From Stictocephala bisonia (taxonomy: Eukaryota; Arthropoda; Insecta; Hemiptera; Membracidae), in the NCBI GenBank assembly GCA_035578905.1, contig JAQJVL010000745.1, positions 186,001 through 250,000 on the forward strand: 64,000 nucleotides of DNA. The letters are read 5' to 3'. The notes beneath the pieces were generated by a model. It did no database searches, was not told the DNA's origin, and saw only the letters and a program-made list of their open reading frames with translations. Positions within the stretch are counted from its first letter, which is position 1; every line of letters begins with the position of its first letter. Position numbers and translations under genes: made by a program. This document shows, one piece after another, positions 57,160-64,000 of this stretch.

Positions 57160-57400
57160 AATTAAGATACTGATTATCAAGATATGAGTAAATATGGATT
57201 TCAAATGAGTGTGATGAAAGTATAATAGCAAATGTAGTCATTGTTAAAAACTAAGGCCGACTATTCCTTAGAAAGTGTTATTGCTTAAAGGCTACTGGTT
57301 AATAGCTGATCCCTTTAAAATTTGTTGACGACTCACATTGGGATTGAATTGGGGACCTTTTTCTATGAAGCTGAGCTTTAACCAACTCTATACTAACTCA
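57160..57400 (-). mobile_element. SINE family 1, diverged copy
   Basis: Matches the minus-strand SINE sequence (for example GAGTGTGATGA, GGCCGACTATTCCTTAGAAA) but with many substitutions, a missing central block and a degraded tRNA head. It is the oldest of the five copies. Confidence 0.75.
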
Positions 57401-57674
57401 TAAATTAGTCCCTAATTTTATGGAGGAAATATGTCTTTTTATTGGTAATATACTGATTTAAAATTTTTGGTAAACGAATAAAATCTATATTCCTCTTTAT
57501 ATCATACTGCACTCTTACATTAGTACAGTTGTTCAATCTAATGCAAGTAATAGGCTAGTTTCTTTAATACATTTTAGGTATACCGGTATATAACTATAAA
57601 ATAATAAAAGTATGACTACACCTGGTCATAAAGTCATCCTCATTTATTTACTTAAAATAAAATAGAAATAGTAA

Positions 57675-57680
57675 TTTATT
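57675..57680 (-). promoter_or_regulatory. candidate poly(A) signal for the HP1-like gene
   Basis: AATAAA on the minus strand about 125 bases after the stop codon of the HP1 ORF, at a usual distance for a short 3' UTR. Confidence 0.4.
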
Positions 57681-57803
57681 TATGAACAGCATTAAAAGTA
57701 AAACTATAATTTTGTTAGAATGGTATTCACACTATCACAACACTCAATACATCTTCAGAGAAGTATTAAAGTTGAATGAAGTAACCCTACCCAATACAAA
57801 TGA

Positions 57804-58373
57804 TTAGTTCATGGAATATCCTTTAATGCCATTATCTTCATCGTGGCTAGAAGTTTGCCAGGTTAATCTATCTTCATAAAATTGAATAACAACCTGAGGG
57901 CAGAGTACATTTACTTGACGAGCTGGGAGTAGATCAGCTTCTTCTGTTCCTTTCCATGTCATAAGAAACATGAGTTCACCACTTGCATCAGTAGCACCTA
58001 TAATCCTATCAGGGTCCAAACCTCGCTCAAAACCCCTTGGCCTGTTATCCTCCTCAATCAAAATTTGTTTGGTTGTTCCCTTACTATTCTCTACCGATTT
58101 ATCTGAACTTGTAGAGCTAGTTGCTTTGCGCTTTTTAGACAATTCTTCCTTTTTAACTGTCTCTTTCTTCTTTCTAGCATCTTCAAAAAGCAGAATTAAG
58201 TCCGGACAGTCCAGATTTTCTTCAGGTTCCCATGTATTATCCTCATCTGTGTACCCTTTCCATTTTAACAAATATTCAACCCTGCCATTATTGATTCTTT
58301 TGTCAAGCACTTTTTCAACTGAAAACTCTTCTTCTTCAACATTAGGGTTAATTTCCTTTTCTTTGGTCTTCAT
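57804..58373 (-). CDS. HP1-family chromobox protein, single exon
   Basis: The 189-residue protein has an N-terminal acidic stretch, a chromodomain (about 16-66, [20 protein letters not shown] then [20 protein letters not shown]), a lysine-rich hinge with KKRK (80-83), and a chromoshadow domain (about 113-172, with [16 protein letters not shown] and FYEDRLTW). HP1 proteins bind methylated H3K9 through an aromatic cage and dimerise through the shadow domain to build heterochromatin. The cage residues map to F17, W38 and Y41; the first is usually tyrosine. Length fits HP1 (about 190-210). The ORF has no intron, and an acceptor-like TATCCTTGTAG sits about 30 bases before the ATG on this strand, so a 5' UTR intron is possible. 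It could be a functional HP1 gene or a young retrocopy; the ORF is intact. Confidence 0.93.
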   Translation of the reverse strand: MKTKEKEINPNVEEEEFSVEKVLDKRINNGRVEYLLKWKGYTDEDNTWEPEENLDCPDLILLFEDARKKKETVKKEELSKKRKATSSTSSDKSVENSKGTTKQILIEEDNRPRGFERGLDPDRIIGATDASGELMFLMTWKGTEEADLLPARQVNVLCPQVVIQFYEDRLTWQTSSHDEDNGIKGYSMN

Positions 58374-58439
58374 TACTATCCAACAATTTCAAGTTAAACT
58401 ACAAGGATAGAGAAAATTCAATTGTAATTACTTACAGAA

Positions 58440-58979
58440 AATTGCCTTGTTACAATTTGAGTACGTTTCAAAGTTACATGAAAATGACAAGATAATCTCC
58501 CAAAATCAGACTTCAGATATTACTTAGTTATTTTGTTTGAGGTTAAGATTGTTAGGATTAAATTGAGAATAAGAATTGATTTTTTTTATAGTAAATATTG
58601 ATATTGTGTTTTAGTTGGGTTTACGGTATGGTATGTTAGTGTGATCAGGTGTTGTTTTTTCCGTGTTTATCAAAGCCAGGCGCATTTTATTTTCTGGGTA
58701 TTCTTAACATTGTTATATTGTGCAAGAACGGTTCAAACCCGCCAAAGCTAAATTCAGGTGGACCTCACCAAATACACTCACACCAAAGACCTCTAAAGGG
58801 CTATTTTTTTTATTTATATATACCAATGGACATCTCCATTTGTACATTAAATGAAACATAAGTTTGACAATTGGCTCAAAGTATGACTTACAACTAAGAT
58901 TGCCATGCAAAGACTAAATTACGGCTACTGTACCAATAATAGAATCAAACATAAAATGGAACATGAAAATGTACTGTGT
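58440..58979. other. no recognisable gene
   Basis: AT-rich upstream flank of the HP1 gene. A GGTTCAAACCCGCC stretch at 58730 and AGGTGGACCTCACC after it hint at a very old SINE 3 relative. Confidence 0.35.
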
Positions 58980-60395
58980 ATGTACTGTAATGTGAAATAA
59001 TTACAGTTAAATCATCATGCACGAGAATAATAAACACTGTAATAAACAATGTATACACAGGAAAACTAAACCCCAATACAATAACAATATATAGATGCAA
59101 GCACAATAATTATAAATAGAAAACAGAACAATTTTTATAAATAGAACAAGACGATGCAATAATATTGATAATGTATATACAGGAAAAATTGGATTATAAC
59201 GCATAATAACAATAAATAGTACAAGCATGATTTACATAGACCAATAATTATATAAATAGAACAGGTCAATGCAATAATATGAAATAAATACATGCAAAAT
59301 ACTACAAAGTGCAAAACAAACAGATTTTTTTACTCTTGCCACGCTATCGTGAAAGAAGTCCACATGTTTGGCAACATTGTTACCAGCTCTTTGGAGTCGG
59401 GACATCGTGCTGTTGGCTACGTTGCTAGTTCGATGGTATTGCCTTATGAACAGGTCATCAGACCTAGTGCTCGTCGGGACCCTGTACAAGACCAAACGAA
59501 GTATGTTTGGGCAGTCGACTTATCCATGTATGATCTTATGTAGCAACACCATGTCGACAGAGAGTCTACGTTGCTCAAGTGATTGGAGTCCAAGGTCAAT
59601 AGATAACGTTTCAACTGGAACTTGAAAGTATGGATAACCCTCATTAAAGCCAACCATGTGAATAAATCTTCGTTGGACTCTCTCCAGTTCAGCAATGAGG
59701 TATTTCTGATAAGGGTTCCATATTGGTGAGCCATATTCCAGAATTTGCCTAACTAAGGCACAGTACAGAAACTTTAAGGCAGTTGTGTCTCTGAACTGCT
59801 TCGAGCAACGAGATAGAAAGCCAAGCATTCTGTTAGCTCTGCCGCAAACGTCATGTATGTGTACATCGAAGATCAGTGGTGGGGTCAAGATAACACCTAG
59901 GTCTTTTACACATTCCATACGAGCAATGGACTCATTACGCACTCTATAACTGAAGTTGATAGGAGTTTGGCAACGATGGAACGTGATAACCTGACACTTC
60001 TTTGTGTTAAGGGTAATTCTGTTGTCTGTACACCATCGGTCAAGACTTGATAGATCCCTCTGTATCCGAACGCAGTCATCTTCAGATTCTATGATTGAGA
60101 AGATTTTTACATCGTCTGCAAACATAAGGACATCAGTCTGTAGCACTTCAGGAAGATCGTTAATAAATAGAGAGAAAAGATAAGGCCCAAGTAACGATCC
60201 CTGGGGCACCCCTGAGTAGGCAATGAATTCAGATGAGAGGGACGATGCAAACTTGACATGCAGACGTCTGTTGAAAAGGTAACTTGCCAAGCATGGGGCA
60301 CAGGAGTTTCCAAATCCCTGTTTCTGCATTTTTTTCAAAAGAAGTGAGTGGTCAACCATGTCAAACGCTTTGGAGAAATCCAAATAAACTGTGTC
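58980..60395 (-). mobile_element. jockey-type LINE, nearly intact RT, 5'-truncated
   Basis: The minus strand is open from about 60395 to 59232 except for one in-frame TAA. It includes the RT palm and C-terminus and a 3' region with two diverged ~140-base repeats (58995-59230). The RNA ends with AATAAA-like runs. No endonuclease remains. It is related to the LINE at 9463-11960 by motif style (SGVPQGSLLGPYLF in both). Confidence 0.85.
59232..60383 (-). pseudogene. LINE reverse transcriptase C-terminal ORF with one stop
   Basis: The frame reads DFSKAFDMVDHSLLLKKMQK, SGVPQGSLLGPYLFSLFIND, the catalytic FADDVKIFSIIES, NTKKCQVITFH, VKDLGVILTP and RQILEYGSPIWNPYQKYLIA. It then meets TAA at 59520-59522 and resumes in the same frame with VPTSTRSDDLFIRQYHRTSN and FFHDSVARVKKSV. 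One stop in 384 codons makes this a recent insertion. The start codon of the listed frame is TTG; the true ORF begins upstream of the truncation. Confidence 0.85.
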
Positions 60396-60705
60396 AAGAA
60401 AAAGCTATCAGAAATATTTCTTAATTAAACGTTAGAGCGTCCGATCGTGTCGAGAAGCGTTTAGGGAGCTTAGATTACTGACCCTTCCTGACTATATATT
60501 GGAGATCACCTTGAACTTCAAGTCAAAGTGCATTTTGGCACGTTAGGAATATTCGCTCTTATGAAATTAGAGGGAGGGACAACTATAGAACGTAGAGGTA
60601 TAGAGTGGGGGGGTTCACACACACCCACTCATACCCACAGATAGGCAGGATATATAAATGAAATATAAGACATTTTTCTCTGTTATTCAATATATTTCTC
60701 TTCAA
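60396..60705. other. no recognisable gene
   Basis: Intervening DNA between the LINE and the tandem repeat. Nothing supported. Confidence 0.4.
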
Positions 60706-61133
60706 TATAGTAGCTTCATGTGTCGTATAAAACTCGAATCCCAGATACCCGAGCCATTTTACCCCGAATCGAGTAGTTTGTATCGTGTAAAACTCGAATT
60801 TCAGCTCCCAGTCCATTTTACCCTGTATCGAGTAGTTTGTATCGTGTAAAACTCGAATTTCAGCCCCCAATCCATTTTACCCCGAATCGAGTAGTTGATG
60901 TCGTGTGAAACTCGAATTCCAACTCCCCGGTCCATTTTACTCCGTATAGAATAGTTTGTATCGTTTAAAATCAAAATTTCAGCCCTTCGGTCCATTTTAC
61001 CCCGTATCGAGTAGTTTGTGTCGTGTAAAACTCGAATTCCAGCTCCCCGGCCGATTTTACTTCGAATCGAGTAGTTTGTATAATGTAAATCTCGAATTAC
61101 AGCCCCCCGATCCAGTTTACCCTGAATCGAGTA
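60706..61133. repeat. 59-60-bp tandem repeat, about seven copies
   Basis: The unit reads TCGTGTAAAACTCGAATTTC, AGCTCCCGGTCCATTTTACC, CCGAATCGAGTAGTTTGTA with substitutions. Spacing is 59-60 bases. On the minus strand a frame of 111 codons stays open across five units, which follows from a period divisible by three and does not by itself indicate a protein. Confidence 0.9.
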
Positions 61134-61139
61134 CAAAAG

Positions 61140-61200
61140 GGCCTCGGTTATTGGAATACCATTTATCCGAACGTTCGATTATCCGAATTACTGTTTGGTG
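61140..61200. mobile_element. possible pogo/Tigger-type terminus
   Basis: GGTTATTGGAATACC and CGATTATCCGAATTACTG resemble the repeated TTATCCGAA-type ends that I associate with pogo/Tigger elements. The other end was not found. Confidence 0.2.
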
Positions 61201-61384
61201 TCTCAGCGCAGAGCCGTGACGTTTTGTCGTGTGTTATATCTCTGAATACTTAATATTTATTAGCATGTGTTCTTATAATCAGATGATTGTATTTATCTAA
61301 TGTTTATGTTTTCAATTTTTACTTTTGGGAATAAAAACCATCTATTTTTTACATATTTATTAATCATTTATTTGAATACGAAAA
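61201..61384 (+). mobile_element. probable 5' LTR of the downstream gypsy element
   Basis: This AT-rich stretch contains AATAAA near 61330 and ends just before a TGG-initial primer-binding-like site. Its 5' border was not found, and the second LTR lies outside the window, so the boundaries are uncertain. Confidence 0.35.
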
Positions 61385-61400
61385 TGGCGACGAGGATGGG
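61385..61400 (+). other. candidate tRNA primer-binding site
   Basis: TGGCGACGAGGATGGG begins with TGG, complementary to the CCA end of a tRNA, immediately after the probable LTR. The priming tRNA was not identified. Confidence 0.4.
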
Positions 61401-61474
61401 ATTTCTTGTTGGATTTTTAGATTTGTTCATTTATTCACTTTCACATCATTGCTGAAGAATTAATCAACACATTA

Positions 61475-61882
61475 GTGGAGGCACTACGCCAAGTTCAATT
61501 ACCTCAACAACCGACACAGTCTACGAGCCGATACAATGGACGGGGCTTTCAACTTCAACCATACGATGAAAATGAAGAAGCATTCGACAATTATGTATTA
61601 CGGTTAGAGAATTTCTTCAAGCTACAAAATATTACAGAAGATGACAATGAATCAAATGCACATAAAATCCACATACTTCTTAATTGTTTAAGCCCTAGAA
61701 TTTTCCAGACCTTGTCTGCACTAACAGCTCCTCAGAAACCCTGTGAAAAGAATTATGAAGAACTCGTCAAGTTACTAAAGCAACACCTCTGCCCTAAAGC
61801 TAGCGAAATGGCAGAACACATCGCTTTGTACTTCGACTCCAGGAAGATGGTGAGTCTATTGGCCAGTACATATCTAATCTGA
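61475..61882 (+). pseudogene. gypsy Gag, N-terminal part
   Basis: The frame reads VQLPQQPTQS, FQLQPYDENEEAFDNYVLRL and NFFKLQNITEDD, HKIHILLNCLSPRIFQTLSA and KLLKQHLCPKASEMAEH, a capsid-like domain. It is open upstream only to a TAG near 61416 and has no ATG, so the true start is missing or the first codons are shifted. After SEMAEH the frame ends, and the rest of Gag continues in frame 1. Confidence 0.75.
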
Positions 61883-64000
61883 GACAAATAGCTAATGCAT
61901 GTAACTTCGTGTGCTCTGATTGTAACAAGTTAACTATGGATGTTCACCTACGGTCACAGCTTGTAAGAGGGATTAATGATAATGACATTCGCGAAAGAAT
62001 TTTACAGCAAGGAACAATCATGACTTTCGATGAAACAGTTAAACTTGCCATAGCAACTGAAGCAGCAAAGTTGGAAAGTCGACAAATGCAAAACCAAAGG
62101 TCATCGACTCCAGGAGTAAATAAGATCAGTTTAAATAGGAAAGTTACCAACCTGACATTTAAAGATAAATTTAACAAGTTGAAAGGTTGCTGTTTTAGAT
62201 GCGGTAGCTCATCACATAGGTCTAATGAATGTGATGCGAAAAACAGAACTTGTCACAACTGTCAAAAGGTAGGACATATAGCAAGGGTATGTCTTACAAC
62301 TTCAAAACAAATTAATCGAAAGGGCCAAAAACAGTTTGGTCAGGCCTTATCTTCAACAAACTCTGAAAGATCCGGATCAGATCAAGAAGACATTTTCTGC
62401 ATGCGGCAGTATAAGGGTAGTCGTAACGACAAAATGATGGTACAAGTGACTGTAGATGGCGAACATATAGATTTAGAATTGGATACTGGAGCAGCAGTCA
62501 CAACAATTTCTCTGGACACTTTTACAAGATTATTTCCTGACAAGATTCTTAACCCGACTCACCTCAAACTACATACATATACTAATGAGGTAATCAAACC
62601 ACTAGGTGTATGCCAAGTAAAAATAAAGCATGACAACAAAATGGTAAAAGGAGATCTTTACGTTCTTGCCCAGAAAGTGGATTCTATAATGGGCAGAGAG
62701 TGGATAAGGAAGCTCAACATTTCATGGGCTGATATTAGATCTTTACGAGCTTCTCAGCCAACACAGGCTCAGTCATTAGACAGACTTCTTCAAGAATTAT
62801 CTGACATCTTCGACAAAAGAGTAAGCACAATTTCTAATTTTGAATGCGCTCTTCAACTCAAAGATAATGCTAAACCTGTTTTCAAACGTGCCAGACCTGT
62901 ACCATATGCTCTCATTGGAAAAGTGGAAGAGGAGTTAAAAAGATTGGAGGCTGAGAAAATCATAGAAAAAGTATCACATGCAACGTGGGCGACACCTATT
63001 GTACCTATAGTAAAACCTAATGGGTCGATGAGACTTTGCGCTGACTACAAGGCAACCCTCAATCCCCTACTACAAGATGAACACTATCCAGTACCGAGAA
63101 TCGAAGATATTTTTGCGCGGATGTCTGGAGGGAAATTCTTCTGTACGTTAGATGTCCGTCAAGCTTACCTACATGTCGTTATGAATGAAGAAAGTTCCAA
63201 AATGCAGGCAATCAACACACATTTGGGAATTTTCAAAGTCAACAGGTTAATGTTTGGGGTCAAGACAACACCTGCTATCTGGCAGAAACAAATGGATCAA
63301 GCACTGCAGGGACTTGAGGGAGTATCTTGTTTTTATGACGATGTCAAAGTTCAAGGTAGCTCTTTTTCAGAAACGCTAAATCGACTGAGAGCTGTGTTTC
63401 ATCGCCTTAGAGACTGTGGGATCCGGCTTAATAAGGAAAAATGCAAGTTCTTCGAGAAATCTATTAAATACTTGGGGCACATAATCGACGAAAATGGTCT
63501 ACACAAGGACTGCGATAAAACCAAAGCGATCAGTGAAGCAAAACGACCTAAAAACGTATCAGAACTAAGGATATTCATAGGACTCGCCAACTACTACAAT
63601 AGGTTTATACCAAACTTAGTGAGCATTCTTCAACCTTTCTATCAACTCCTACAAAAGAACGCCGAATTCAAATGGACAAGTCATTGTGAAAACACCTTCA
63701 ACAAAATTAAACGACACATTACCAGTGAACAGGTGTTAGTTCCTTTCGATCCGAAGTTGCCTTTAATACTGAGCACAGATGCATCACCTCTGGGTCTGGG
63801 AGCCGTGCTCTCACACAAAATGCCCGATGGATCTGAAAGACCAATTAGTTTTGCATCCAGGTCACTTTCCAAAAGTGAAGCAAATTACAGCCAGATTGAA
63901 AAGGAAGCAACTGGTTTGTTTTGGGGACTACATAAATTTTTCATGTACTGTTTCGGTCGAACCTTTACCTTAGTTACGGACCACCAACCGTTGACATCAA
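61804..64000 (+). CDS. gypsy Gag-Pol, partial (runs off the window)
   Basis: One frame is open from 61804 to the edge: Gag C-terminus (QEDGESIGQYISNLRQIANA), zinc knuckles CFRCGSSSHRSNEC and CHNCQKVGHIARVC (62191-62292), and a protease with ELDTGAAVTTISLDTF (DTG at 62482-62490). The RT follows with FKRARPVPYALIGKVEEEL, TLDVRQAYLHVV, catalytic FYDD at 63331-63342 and LGHIIDENGL, and then RNase H starting STDASPLGLGAVL (aspartate codon 63778-63780). The order is that of a Ty3/gypsy element. All visible catalytic residues are present. One frame change near 61815 separates it from the first part of Gag, which is at an unusual place for programmed shifting and is probably a mutation. Integrase lies beyond the window. 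Confidence 0.92.

Noticed and set aside
57970..58410. 146-codon plus-strand ORF
   Set aside because: It is antisense to the HP1 gene, a by-product of its codon usage.

Overview
This is an AT-rich window from an animal nuclear genome, almost certainly an arthropod and most likely an insect. The evidence is an intronless UDP-GlcNAc pyrophosphorylase of insect type, an HP1-family chromatin gene, an exon resembling complex I subunit NDUFB4, and a dense mix of transposon families common in insects: jockey/CR1-type LINEs, Ty3/gypsy elements, Helitrons, hAT, piggyBac and Tc/mariner remnants, and tRNA-derived SINEs. The TE mix would suit a hemipteran, but the species cannot be fixed from sequence alone. 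I see no bacterial signatures, rRNA genes, CRISPR array or convincing functional tRNA.

Host genes are few. A probable first coding exon of an NDUFB4-like gene lies at 6212-6367 (minus). A complete single-exon UAP (chitin and glycosylation precursor synthesis) lies at 13426-14892 (plus). A complete single-exon HP1/chromobox gene lies at 57804-58373 (minus). Two short exon-like stretches (24755-24822 minus, 25184-25254 plus) are possible but weak.

Region by region: 1-4 kb is LINE debris with an 801-bp hAT-type insertion bounded by a perfect 8-bp duplication. 4.2-4.9 kb looks like a piggyBac-type MITE. 6.7-8.9 kb is a gypsy fragment split by a younger LINE. 9-12 kb is a decayed jockey-like LINE. 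13-20 kb holds UAP and a long AT-rich gene-free tract. 20-34 kb mixes LINE tails, SINEs, a transposase fragment, a 110-bp palindrome and the first minisatellite array. 34-45 kb has three Helitrons and a mariner-like MITE, one Helitron carrying the same minisatellite. 47-54 kb has LINE tails and a dead gypsy element whose integrase is split by another array of that minisatellite. 54-61 kb has a piggyBac transposase relic, SINEs, HP1, a nearly intact LINE and a 60-bp tandem repeat. 61-64 kb is a fairly young gypsy element running off the end.

The main novelty candidate is a ~32-bp C-rich minisatellite present at three separated loci, one inside a Helitron and one inside a gypsy integrase. Two of the arrays abut a fold-back palindrome copied from adjacent sequence. 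Several other perfect or near-perfect fold-backs are scattered through the window. Together they suggest a recurring fold-back or template-switch process, possibly linked to how the minisatellite spreads. The three host genes have no visible functional relation; the retrotransposons may have supplied the machinery if either intronless gene is a retrocopy.
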